A DNA stretch of 64,000 nt from Nakamurella aerolata. GTDB taxonomy: Bacteria > Actinomycetota > Actinomycetes > Mycobacteriales > Nakamurellaceae. The notes under the pieces are model-generated. The model did not search any database, had not been told where the DNA came from, and was given only the letters and a program-made list of their open reading frames with translations. Location: positions 1 through 64,000 of the forward strand of contig NZ_JABEND010000002.1 of assembly GCF_013002705.1 (NCBI RefSeq), given 5' to 3'. Position numbers and translations under genes: made by a program. Shown here piece after piece: positions 39,949-47,790 of the stretch (position 1 is the stretch's first letter; every line of letters begins with the position of its first letter).

Positions 39949-40736
39949 CCGTCAAAGGCCCGAGCCGCGTCCAACAGCTCGGTGAGTTCCTGCGCGCTCG
40001 GCGCGAGGCACTGCCCGCGCCGCCGCGCAGCCGCGCCAGGACTCCGGGCCTGCGGCGAGAAGACATTGCGGCCCTTGGGACCATTTCGGTGGACTACTAC
40101 ACGCGGCTGGAGCAGGGCCGAGCGGCGTCGATGCCCTCCCCCGCCGTCACCGACGCCTTGGCCGACGCACTCGAGCTGACCGCTGCGGGACGGGCGCACC
40201 TGCACAGGCTAACCGGCCGCGCCGCGCCCGAAGCCACCCAGGCGGACTCGCCTGCGCCCGGGCTGCGGTTCCTGATGGACAACCTCGACGATGTCCCTGC
40301 CCAGGTCGTCAATGACCTCGGCGACGTGCTCGCCCAGAACTCCGCCGCAGATCGCCTGTTCCCCTGGGTCGTCGCAGAGGGGCTGCGCCGCGCCAACGTC
40401 TACGAGCACTGGTTCTGCCACAGGCCAGTACGCGCCGCCTTCCCCGCCGATGAGCGCGATGCGTACTCCGCAGCGCAGGCGGGCGAACTGCGCGCGGCCG
40501 TCACTCGCCGCGACCTCGCCGGAGACCCACGCGGCCAGCAATTGGTGAGCGCTCTGATGGACCACAGCGGCGAGTTTCAGCGCGCGTGGGATGCCCAGCA
40601 CGTCTACGACGGACGCGACAAGCAGATCTGGACAGCCAGCAACAACGGCTCAGCACTGCAGGCCCACGTCACGGTGGACGTCCACACCTGTCAGCGCCTC
40701 ATCGCCTTCGAGTACTCGGTCACCGGCGACATCTAA
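39945..40736 (+). CDS. XRE regulator with MmyB-like sensor domain
   Basis: A 263-residue regulator. Residues about 8-85 are a helix-turn-helix of the type LGEFLRARREALPAP with TPGLRREDIAALGTISVDYYTRLEQGR. Residues about 105-260 are an MmyB-like ligand-binding domain (LGDVLAQNSAADRLFPW, then AAVTRRDLAGDPRGQQLVSAL). MmyB domains bind fatty acids or similar. The start overlaps the MFS stop by ATGA, so it likely controls its own operon. Confidence 0.9.
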   Translation: MTVKGPSRVQQLGEFLRARREALPAPPRSRARTPGLRREDIAALGTISVDYYTRLEQGRAASMPSPAVTDALADALELTAAGRAHLHRLTGRAAPEATQADSPAPGLRFLMDNLDDVPAQVVNDLGDVLAQNSAADRLFPWVVAEGLRRANVYEHWFCHRPVRAAFPADERDAYSAAQAGELRAAVTRRDLAGDPRGQQLVSALMDHSGEFQRAWDAQHVYDGRDKQIWTASNNGSALQAHVTVDVHTCQRLIAFEYSVTGDI

Positions 40737-40813
40737 GTGTTGCTGGCCGGCAGGTTGTTGGCGCTCGCGGGATGACGTTGCGCGCCAGATCTGCGACGGG
40801 CATCGTGATATCG

Positions 40814-40838
40814 TGAACACGTTCAGTGAACGCGTTCA
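40814..40838. promoter_or_regulatory. Two tandem TetR operator palindromes
   Basis: TGAACACGTTCA (40814-40825) is followed after one base by TGAACGCGTTCA (40827-40838), the latter a perfect 12-base palindrome and the former a five-base inverted repeat. They sit just before the GAAAGG ribosome site and ATG (40853) of a TetR gene. A 13-base repeat of palindromes is typical of a cooperative TetR-family operator. Confidence 0.7.
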
Positions 40839-40852
40839 TCGAAAGGTCGCGA

Positions 40853-41452
40853 ATGGCAGCCTCATTGCGTGAGCAACTCAAACACGCAACGCAGTTGCGT
40901 GTCCTCGCGGCCGCGAGCCGGTTGTTCCGGGAGCGAGGGTTCGCTGCAACAACAGTGCGAGACATCGCTGAAGCAGCTGACGTCAGCGCCGGGACGGTGA
41001 TGGCCGTCGGCGATAAGAACGCGCTGCTGGTGCGCATCTTCGACGCCATGGTGGCGGACGAGCACGGCCGGCGCGCCGGCAGAGACCGCCAGTTGAGCGT
41101 CAATGGTTCTGACTCCTGCGTTCAGCGCCTGAGCGTTCTGGTCCAACCTTTCGTCGCGATGTTCACGGGCAGTCCCGAGTTGGCACGGTCGTACGCATCG
41201 ATTCTGGTATCCGGAAATCATTCCTCGTCGTTGTTCACTGAACTGACCGACCGACTCGTCGAAGAGTTCGCCACCGCGGTAACCGAGCACGGGTGCACCT
41301 CGCAGGCTGACGCACCAGCCAAGGCGCAGGCACTGTATGCCGCCTACGTGGGAACGCTCTTCACCTGGTCTGCACTCGGCCTGGCCGATCCGTCCCGCCT
41401 CACAGACAGCCTCCGAACATCATTCGCGGCGATCAGCATCTGCAAGGAGTGA
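40853..41452 (+). CDS. TetR family transcriptional regulator
   Basis: A 199-residue repressor. The N-terminal helix-turn-helix is RVLAAASRLFRERGFAATTVRDIAEAADVSAG split over residues about 15-46, with AVGDKNALLVRIFD after it. The C-terminal ligand pocket is variable. The ATG at 40853 follows GAAAGG by seven bases; the GTG at 40826 lies inside the operator and is less likely. The DoxX-like reading frame begins five bases after its stop, so that gene is co-transcribed. Confidence 0.92.
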   Translation: MAASLREQLKHATQLRVLAAASRLFRERGFAATTVRDIAEAADVSAGTVMAVGDKNALLVRIFDAMVADEHGRRAGRDRQLSVNGSDSCVQRLSVLVQPFVAMFTGSPELARSYASILVSGNHSSSLFTELTDRLVEEFATAVTEHGCTSQADAPAKAQALYAAYVGTLFTWSALGLADPSRLTDSLRTSFAAISICKE

Positions 41453-41456
41453 CCCA

Positions 41457-41816
41457 ATGCCCCTTACCCCGGACCCGTGGTGGCCTCCGGCTATTCTCGC
41501 CCTCGCTCTGTTCAGCGACGCGGCGATGTCTCTGCGCCCACCGAAGTTCATCCGCGACTGCTTGAACGGCGTGGGCTTCCCCCGCGAGTGGTGGTAGACT
41601 CTCATCGTCATCAAGACGCTTGCCGTGATCGGGCTCATCGCGGGGATCTGGATTCCCGGCATCGCTCTGGCCGCCAACACCGGCGTCATTGTCTACTTTC
41701 TCAGCGCCGCCACCGCGCATATCCGTGCACGCTTCACTGGGCAGGCGTTCTGGCTCAACTGCCTCGGCATGCTCGCACTCTCTATCGTAGTCCTCGTTCT
41801 CTCGTTCGCGGTCTGA
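41457..41816 (+). pseudogene. DoxX-like membrane protein gene with internal amber codon
   Basis: Translating straight through gives 120 codons of a DoxX-like (DoxX_2) protein: ALFSDAAMSLRPPKFIRDC, GVGFPREWW, TAG at 41595-41597, then TLIVIKTLAVIGLIAGIWIPG and HIRARFTGQAFWLNCLGMLAL. Family members usually carry tryptophan at this point, so a TGG-to-TAG change is the simplest explanation. The rest is uninterrupted and hydrophobic, suggesting a recent loss, a readthrough or a sequencing error. It lies directly behind the TetR gene. Confidence 0.8.
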
Positions 41817-42100
41817 GCGGCGGATACTCCGAGGTGTGCGCCCCAACGTCGGCTGCGGGCGCTGGTTCACCTTGGCTCAGCACCTGTACGGGGCGAGCTC
41901 CAGGGCTTCCCCCGCTCTCCAGTTAGCGTCAAGCCGATCCAACGAGGTCCCGCATCACGAGGTAGCTGCTCGGGAACCTTCAGCGGCGTGTGCTCCGCGC
42001 ACCCGAGCGAGCTAGGACGGCACTGTCGATTTCTTCGTCCGAGGCAATACTGATTCGCTCGTCAACGAGACTGAGCAGTCGGACAGGGCGCTCCTCGATA
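41817..42100. other. Non-coding island segment
   Basis: Between the DoxX-like gene and the second monooxygenase-gene fragment no gene can be supported. A short minus-strand stretch encoding RLLSLVDERISIASDEEI looks protein-like but has no start or recognisable family, and may be a gene scrap. Confidence 0.4.
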
Positions 42101-42141
42101 GATGTCCTCGCGTCCAAGCTCCCGTAGTCCGCCAACGCACG
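42101..42141 (+). pseudogene. Duplicated fragment of the ABM monooxygenase gene (right half)
   Basis: These 41 bases match 35734-35774 (the last codons, TAG stop and 3' flank of the intact monooxygenase gene) with two mismatches. They start at GATGTC, the counterpart of the GACGTC where the left fragment ends at 36441. Left and right halves therefore share a six-base junction. Confidence 0.85.
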
Positions 42142-42266
42142 AGACGATCGCGCCCCTCCGAGCCGTAGCCAGGTCGCGACGCAACGCCACGCTGCGTGGG
42201 ACTGCTGCACGGATAGGTGACAACTGACCTGGCTTGCCCGATGGGCAGGCTTGAGAGGATGTCGCT

Positions 42267-42560
42267 GTGCCCAAGCCCTACCCCCGCGAGTTCCGTGACG
42301 ACGTGGTTCGTGTCGCCAGGAGCCGGGACCCGAAGACCCCGCTCGACCAGATCGCGAAGGACTTCGGGATCCACCAGACCACGTTGAACTCGTGGATGCG
42401 CCGCGCCGATGTCGAGGACGGCGTGAAGCCCGGGATGACCGAGGACCAGAACGCCGAACTGCGTGAGCTCAAGCGCCGCAACCGGCTGCTCGAGCAAGAA
42501 GTGGAAGTCCTCCGCAGGGCGGCCGCCTATCTGTCGCAGGCGAACCTGCCGGGAAAATGA
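42267..42560 (+). CDS. IS3 transposase OrfA
   Basis: A 97-residue HTH protein: KPYPREFRDDVVRVARSRD, QIAKDFGIHQTTLNSWMRRA, then a coiled-coil ELKRRNRLLEQEVEVLRRAA. The GTG start is 42267. The stop overlaps the OrfB start (ATGA), and OrfB is in the -1 frame. Confidence 0.93.
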   Translation: MPKPYPREFRDDVVRVARSRDPKTPLDQIAKDFGIHQTTLNSWMRRADVEDGVKPGMTEDQNAELRELKRRNRLLEQEVEVLRRAAAYLSQANLPGK

Positions 42561-43459
42561 TGTACCCGCTCGTCCGCGAGCTGGCCGAGGACGGGATCCC
42601 CGTCTCGGTGACGTGCCGGGTGCTCAAGATCGCTCGCCAGCCCTACTACCGCTGGCTCGCCCAACCGGTCACCGATGCCGAACTGGTCGAGGCCTACCGC
42701 GCGAACGCCTTGTTCGACGCCTACGACGACGACCCGGAGTTCGGTTATCGGTTCCTCGTCGACGAGGCCCGCGATGCCGGCCAAGCGATGGCGGAGCGGA
42801 CCGCGTGGCGGATCTGCTCCGCCAACGGCTGGTGGAGCGTGTTCGGCAAGCCCAAGAAGGGCAAGGCGAACAAGCCCGGCCCGCCGGTCCACGACGACCT
42901 GTGCGCCTTCGTTGACACGCACGGCGTGACCCGTCACGAGTTCAACGCGGAGGGTCCGAACCAGCTCTGGGTCGGCGACATCACGGAGCACTGGACCGGT
43001 GAAGGCAAGCTCTACATGTGCGCGTTCAAGGACGTCTACTCCAACCGGATCGTGGGCTACTCCATCGACTCGAGGATGAAGTCCCGGCTCGCGGTCGCGG
43101 CGCTCAACAATGCCGTCGCGCGGCGCGGTGACGTGGCCGGATGCGTGGTCCACACGGACAGAGGATCGCAATTTCGTTCCAGGAAATTCGTCCGTGCACT
43201 CAACCGTCACGGCATGGTCGGATCGATGGGCCGGGTCGGCGCCGCGGGTGACAACGCCGCCATGGAGAGCTTCTTCGCCCTACTCCAGAAGAACGTCCTC
43301 AACCGCCGTGCCTGGGCCACTCGCGAAGAGCTCCGGATCGCGATCGTGACCTGGATCGAGAGGACCTACCACCGACGCCGCAGGCAGTCCGCCCTCGGAC
43401 GATTGACCCCCGTCGAATACGAAGCAATCATGACCACGCCAGCCACTCAGGCTGCGTGA
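42557..43459 (+). CDS. IS3 transposase OrfB (DDE integrase core)
   Basis: A 300-residue integrase-core protein. The DDE positions are the aspartate in LWVGDITEHW, the aspartate in VVHTDRGSQF and the glutamate in AAMESFFALLQKNVL. IS3 OrfB features such as KIARQPYYRWLAQPV at the start and the terminal RRRRQSALGRLTPVEYE are present. The frame is intact. Confidence 0.94.
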   Translation: MMYPLVRELAEDGIPVSVTCRVLKIARQPYYRWLAQPVTDAELVEAYRANALFDAYDDDPEFGYRFLVDEARDAGQAMAERTAWRICSANGWWSVFGKPKKGKANKPGPPVHDDLCAFVDTHGVTRHEFNAEGPNQLWVGDITEHWTGEGKLYMCAFKDVYSNRIVGYSIDSRMKSRLAVAALNNAVARRGDVAGCVVHTDRGSQFRSRKFVRALNRHGMVGSMGRVGAAGDNAAMESFFALLQKNVLNRRAWATREELRIAIVTWIERTYHRRRRQSALGRLTPVEYEAIMTTPATQAA

Positions 43460-43600
43460 CCCACCTGTCACCCGATCGTGCAGCAGTCCCGAGACCCGTT
43501 CGGATGCGTCCCGATCCGTGTCGCTCCGTGCGCTCGGATCGTCGAAAAGGGCACCAAAAAGGGCACCACCAGCGTGCTCGGCCGAGTTCCCGGTGACCAC

Positions 43601-43645
43601 GAAGCGCCCCTTCCCTACGGTGTTTCCGCAGGTCAGGGGCGCTTC
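43601..43645 (-). terminator. Hairpin downstream of tRNA-Ser
   Basis: GAAGCGCCCCT (43601-43611) pairs perfectly with AGGGGCGCTTC (43635-43645): an 11-base stem with a 23-base loop, starting three bases after the tRNA CCA end. It lacks a U-run, as is common for actinobacterial terminators. Two AAAAGGGCACC repeats lie just beyond it. Confidence 0.6.
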
Positions 43646-43648
43646 TGG

Positions 43649-43738
43649 TGGCGGAGGATACGGGATTTGAACCCGTGAGGGCTGTGACACCCAACACGCT
43701 TTCCAAGCGTGCGACATAGGCCGCTAGTCGAATCCTCC
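43649..43738 (-). tRNA. tRNA-Ser (anticodon GGA)
   Basis: The minus strand folds as a class II tRNA. The acceptor stem is GGAGGAT/ATCCTCC. The anticodon stem CACGC/GCGTG closes the loop TTGGAAA with anticodon GGA (43702-43704), followed by a long variable arm, a TTC-containing T loop (GGTTCAAATCC), discriminator G and an encoded CCA. It forms the right edge of the mobile-element-rich region, with its 3' end facing the island. Confidence 0.96.
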
Positions 43739-43973
43739 GCGGGAGAGTTTAGCCGATTCCGCAGGGGTCCGATCCCGCCGAGATCCCGCCAAGCCCTGCC
43801 CGGCCGGCGACCGGGCCGGCGCCGGCGATCACGAGCCGGCGCCGCTTGGCGCAAGCATCCCCGCGCTGGCGCGCCGGCGTCACCGATGGTGAGCGTGGCT
43901 GCGCGCAGCGGCAGCGAACCACACACGCTCGGCCTCTCGGCCCGGTGGGCGATCGGGGGCTACTCTGTCCGCC

Positions 43974-45839
43974 ATGCCAGCACCCCAGCGTCGAGCCAGA
44001 GTCGGTTTCGTTGTCGTGGCCGCCACCGGAGCACTGGTGCTGTCGGCCTGCAGTGGCGTCAAGGGCGGGTCGGGCCCGGCGGGCCAGGGGGCACCGGCCG
44101 GTGGCAACACCCAGCCTGCCGCCCAGGGCGGGGCCGCGGGCGGCAGCGCTGGGTCCGGCAGTGCGGCGCCGGGGAGCGGTGCGTCCGGTGCATCGGGGGC
44201 GCCGCAGTTCGACCAGAACGGTTTCGTGGTGCGCGGTCCGGCCGCCAAGAAGGGCGGCACCGTCACCGTGCTGGGTTCCAGCCCGTTCTCGCACCTCGAC
44301 CCGGCCCGCGGCAACGACGGCAACGTCAACAACTTCTACAACTTGATCTACCGCGGTCTGACCACCAACAAGCGCGGGCCGGGCGACGTCGGCACCGAGA
44401 CGGTGCCTGACCTTGCCACCGACCTTGGCAAGCCGAACGCCGACGCCACCGAGTGGACCTTCACCCTCAAAGACGGCATCAAGTACTCCGACGGCACGCC
44501 GATCAAGGCGCAGGACTTCAAGTACGGGTTCGAGCGCGCGCTCGACCCCAAGAACAACATCGGTAACGACGAGCTGCAGCAGCTGATCGTCGGCGCGGAC
44601 AAGTACAAGGGCGCCTACGCCGACCCGAAGGGCCTCGACTCGATCACCACACCGGACGACAAGACCATCGTCTTCAAGCTCAACCGGCCGTTCCCGTCGT
44701 TCTTCGAACTCACCGGAAGCGGCCCGCTGACGCCGTTCCCCAAGGGCAAGGTGCCCAGCGCGGATTACCTGGACAGCAACGTCTACGGCTCCGGTCCGTA
44801 CCAGCTGAAGAGCAACAATCCCGGCGTCAAGGTGGAGCTGGAACGCAACCCCAACTGGGACCCGGCCACCGACCCGACCCGGCCGGCCTACCCCGACGCG
44901 TTCGTCTTCCAGTTCGGCATCGACGGCAGCGCGCTGGACCAGCGCATGCTGGCCGGCCAGGCGAACGACAAGAACGTCATCGCGGCCTCCACCGATCCGC
45001 TGCAGCCCTCCAGCGTCGGGCAGATCCAGAACCCGCAGACCCGCAGCCGGATCGTCCGCGACCTGCCGAGCTGCACCTACTTCATGAACATCCGCACCGA
45101 CGTCAAACCGCTGGACGACGTCAAGGTGCGGCAGGCCATCCAGTACGCCGTGGACAAGCAGGCGCTGATCACCGCCGCCGGCGGCCCGCAGATGGCGTTG
45201 GTGGCCAACGACATGCTGCTGCCCGGGGTCCCCGAGAAGGAAGATTTCAATCTCTATCCTTCGGAGAACTCTGCCGGCGACATCGCCAAGGCCAAGCAGT
45301 TGCTGGCCGAGGCCGGCGTCGGCGACGGATTCGAGCTGAGCATGGACGTCCGCGGCCTGCCGCTGTGGCAGGGCTTCGCCAACGCGCTGCAGGATTCCCT
45401 CGGCAAGGTCGGCATCAAGGTGAAGCAGAAGCCGCTGGACTCCTCGACCTACTACGACGTGATCCAGACGCCAGCGCAGCAGAGCCCGATCCAGGTGACG
45501 GGCTGGTGCTCGTCCTGGCTGAACGGGTACCCGTTGCTGTCGCCACTGTTCGACGGGACCAGGATCACCAAGACCGGCAACCAGAACGGCTCGATGCTCA
45601 ACGACCCGGCGATCAACAAGCGCTTCGCCGACATCGCCAAGCTCACCGACGCCGACGCGCAGAACGCCGAGTACGCCAAGCTGGACAAGGAGATCATGCA
45701 GCTGGCGCCGGTGGTGCCGATGCTGTGGCTGACCCCACTGCAAACCGTCGGCAGCAATGTCGGTAACGTCTTTGCCTGCGCCTGCACAACCGGTTACATC
45801 GACTATTCATCGGTCGGCTTGATCGACCCGGGTGCGTAG
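43974..45839 (+). CDS. Peptide ABC transporter substrate-binding lipoprotein
   Basis: A 621-residue family 5 (oligo/dipeptide type) binding protein. The lipobox LVLSAC gives a lipidated cysteine at residue 26, followed by a Gly/Ser/Ala linker to about residue 77. The mature domain has GGTVTVLGSSPFSHLDPARG, WTFTLKDGIKYSDGTPIKAQDFKYGFERAL, YGSGPYQLKS and VRQAIQYAVDKQALI, all standard. It is the first gene of a five-gene transporter operon plus peptidase. The ligand is most likely a peptide. Confidence 0.93.
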   Translation: MPAPQRRARVGFVVVAATGALVLSACSGVKGGSGPAGQGAPAGGNTQPAAQGGAAGGSAGSGSAAPGSGASGASGAPQFDQNGFVVRGPAAKKGGTVTVLGSSPFSHLDPARGNDGNVNNFYNLIYRGLTTNKRGPGDVGTETVPDLATDLGKPNADATEWTFTLKDGIKYSDGTPIKAQDFKYGFERALDPKNNIGNDELQQLIVGADKYKGAYADPKGLDSITTPDDKTIVFKLNRPFPSFFELTGSGPLTPFPKGKVPSADYLDSNVYGSGPYQLKSNNPGVKVELERNPNWDPATDPTRPAYPDAFVFQFGIDGSALDQRMLAGQANDKNVIAASTDPLQPSSVGQIQNPQTRSRIVRDLPSCTYFMNIRTDVKPLDDVKVRQAIQYAVDKQALITAAGGPQMALVANDMLLPGVPEKEDFNLYPSENSAGDIAKAKQLLAEAGVGDGFELSMDVRGLPLWQGFANALQDSLGKVGIKVKQKPLDSSTYYDVIQTPAQQSPIQVTGWCSSWLNGYPLLSPLFDGTRITKTGNQNGSMLNDPAINKRFADIAKLTDADAQNAEYAKLDKEIMQLAPVVPMLWLTPLQTVGSNVGNVFACACTTGYIDYSSVGLIDPGA

Positions 45840-45844
45840 CAGCG

Positions 45845-46798
45845 GTGACGACGCCGAGTGCTACGGCCCCGCCGGAACCCCTCGACGCCGCCGAGAGACC
45901 GCGCAAGCTCGGCCTGCTGAGCCTGCTGCGCGGCGTCGTCGGCAGTTGGGGTGCGGCGTTGGCCCTTGGCTATCTGGTGGTGATCGCGCTGCTGGCGATC
46001 TTCGCGCCGCTGGTCACCGCGATCACCGGTAACGACCCGTACAGCTTCAACAACGCCGCGCTCGACCCGAACCTCGGCGGCCTGCCCAAGGGCGCATTGG
46101 GTGGGATCAGTGCAGAACACTGGCTGGGCGTTGAGCCGCAGAACGGACGAGACATCTTCGCCCGCATCGTCTACGGGGCGCGCTCGTCGTTCCTGATCGC
46201 GCTGTCCGCGACCGCGATCACGGTGGTGCTCGGGACGACGCTGGGCATGATCGCCGGCTTTGTCGGCGGCAAGGTCGACACGGTGATCTCCCGGCTGATG
46301 GATCTGCTGCTGGCGTTCCCGTCGTTGATCTTCATGATCGCGCTGATCTCGGCGCTGCCCGACGTCAACCGGCACCTGATGCTGATCATCGTGCTGAGCC
46401 TGTTCGGGTGGCCCTACATCGCCAGGGTGATCCGCGGGCAGACGATGTCGTTGGCGCGCAGGGAGTTCACCGAGGCGGCCATCGCATCCGGCGCCAGCCG
46501 CACCAGGGTGGTGTTCTCCGAGATCCTGCCGAACCTGGCCGGCACCATCATCGTGCTGGCCACCCTGGCGGTGCCCGGCTACATCGGCACCGAGGCCGGG
46601 CTGAGCTTCTTGGGCATCGGTCTGGTCGCACCTGCGCCGTCCTGGGGCCAGATGATCTGGTCGGCGGTGAGCTGGTTCACCCAGGACCCGATGTACTTCA
46701 TCATTCCCGGGGCCTTCCTGACCCTGACGGTGCTGTCGTTCATGGTGGTGGGAGACCGGCTGCAACTGCTCATCGACCCGCGGAGCGGCGGCCGATGA
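45845..46798 (+). CDS. Peptide ABC transporter permease (DppC-type)
   Basis: A 317-residue permease with an N-terminal helix, a long extracytoplasmic loop (NDPYSFNNAALDPNLGGLP) and the DppC signature HWLGVEPQNGRDIFARIVYGAR. The EAA loop is REFTEAAIASGASRTRVVFSEIL. The order DppC before DppB is less usual. The GTG start lies five bases after the binding-protein stop, and the stop overlaps the next gene (ATGA). Confidence 0.94.
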   Translation: MTTPSATAPPEPLDAAERPRKLGLLSLLRGVVGSWGAALALGYLVVIALLAIFAPLVTAITGNDPYSFNNAALDPNLGGLPKGALGGISAEHWLGVEPQNGRDIFARIVYGARSSFLIALSATAITVVLGTTLGMIAGFVGGKVDTVISRLMDLLLAFPSLIFMIALISALPDVNRHLMLIIVLSLFGWPYIARVIRGQTMSLARREFTEAAIASGASRTRVVFSEILPNLAGTIIVLATLAVPGYIGTEAGLSFLGIGLVAPAPSWGQMIWSAVSWFTQDPMYFIIPGAFLTLTVLSFMVVGDRLQLLIDPRSGGR

Positions 46799-47790
46799 TC
46801 TGGTTCCTGCTGCGGCGCTTGGGTTTCGCCCTGTTCACCCTGTTGGTTGTCGTGCTGCTGACGTACTGGATCTTCTTTGCGCTCAGCCCCGATCCGGCGG
46901 CGCAGATCTGCGGGCAGAACTGCACCCCTGACCGGATCGCCCAGATCCGCACAACATTGGAACTCGATCGACCTTTCTTCCCGCGGTTCTTCGAGTTCGC
47001 CGGCGGCATCTTTGCCGGCCGCACCATCGGATCAGGACCGACCGCGGTGTATTGCTCGGCGCCGTGCCTCGGCTACAGCTTCCAGAGCGGGCAGAACGTC
47101 ACCGACATGATCGTCTCCCGGTTGCCGGTGACGTTGTCGCTGGCCATCGGATCGCTGGTGCTGTGGGTGATCGCCGGCACCATCGGCGGGGTGATCAGTG
47201 CGGTCTTCCGCGGGAGCTGGTGGGACAAGGCCGCGATGACGGCGGCACTGGCCGGCATCGCCCTGCCGAACTACTTCGTCGCGCTGCTGCTGCAGTACGT
47301 GATCGTGGTGAAGCTGCAGTGGCTGCCGTTCCCGTTGAACGACCCGTCGATCTCGGACCCGCAGAGCTGGTTCTTCTCGTACCTGCTGCCCTGGATCGTG
47401 CTCGCCCTGATGTACTCGGCCACCTTCGCGCGGCTGACCAGGGCGAACATGGTGGATACCTTGGGGGAGAACTACATTCGCACCGCACGCGCCAAGGGGC
47501 TGCCGGAACGCCTGGTGATCGGCAAGCACGCCCTGCGGCCGGCGCTGACCCCGCTGGTGACGATCGTCGGGCTGGACTTCGCGATGCTGCTGGGCGGTGC
47601 GCTGATCACCGAATCGGTGTTCGGGTTGCAGGGCGTCGGCAAGCTCGCCAGGGACGCCATCGGCACCAACGACCAGCCGGTGATCATGGGTGTGACGCTG
47701 CTGGCGGCCACCGCGGTGGTGCTGATGAACATCGTGGTCGATCTGCTCTACGCGGTGCTGGACCCACGAGTGCGGGTGGCGGCCAGATGA
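46795..47790 (+). CDS. Peptide ABC transporter permease (DppB-type)
   Basis: A 331-residue permease starting MIWFLLRRLGFALFTLLVVV, typical of DppB. It continues with the periplasmic insert containing QICGQNCTPDRIAQIRTTL (two cysteines that might pair) and a short CSAPCLG loop. The EAA loop is NYIRTARAKGLPERLVIGKH, followed by the family ending VDLLYAVLDPRVR. Both ends overlap neighbours by four bases. Confidence 0.94.
   Translation: MIWFLLRRLGFALFTLLVVVLLTYWIFFALSPDPAAQICGQNCTPDRIAQIRTTLELDRPFFPRFFEFAGGIFAGRTIGSGPTAVYCSAPCLGYSFQSGQNVTDMIVSRLPVTLSLAIGSLVLWVIAGTIGGVISAVFRGSWWDKAAMTAALAGIALPNYFVALLLQYVIVVKLQWLPFPLNDPSISDPQSWFFSYLLPWIVLALMYSATFARLTRANMVDTLGENYIRTARAKGLPERLVIGKHALRPALTPLVTIVGLDFAMLLGGALITESVFGLQGVGKLARDAIGTNDQPVIMGVTLLAATAVVLMNIVVDLLYAVLDPRVRVAAR

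Larger units (their letters stand above)
42198..43490 (+). mobile_element. IS3-family insertion sequence, complete (about 1293 bp)
   Basis: Terminal inverted repeats of 25 bases (GGGACTGCTGCACG outermost; 21 of 25 match) lie at 42198-42222 and 43466-43490 and enclose overlapping OrfA and OrfB frames. I see no direct target duplication at the ends. It is a different element from the one at 32877, with unrelated ends and divergent transposase. Confidence 0.85.

Noticed and set aside
43500-43600. Minus-strand GALFGALFDD peptide near the tRNA, considered as an integrase remnant.
   Set aside because: It comes from the AAAAGGGCACC direct repeat. No catalytic tyrosine-recombinase residues or longer similarity are visible.
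32650-43658. A 14-base similarity (CTGGTG-CGG-GGA type) between 32650-32663 and the tRNA-Ser 3' end at 43645-43658, as a possible att pair.
   Set aside because: It has two mismatches in 14 bases, and similarity stops before the T arm. Integration at tRNA genes normally leaves a longer, near-identical copy.
43478-43678. A small frame ending in WWRRIRDLNP across the tRNA-Ser gene.
   Set aside because: This peptide is the translation of the complementary strand of a tRNA 3' end and is a familiar annotation artefact.
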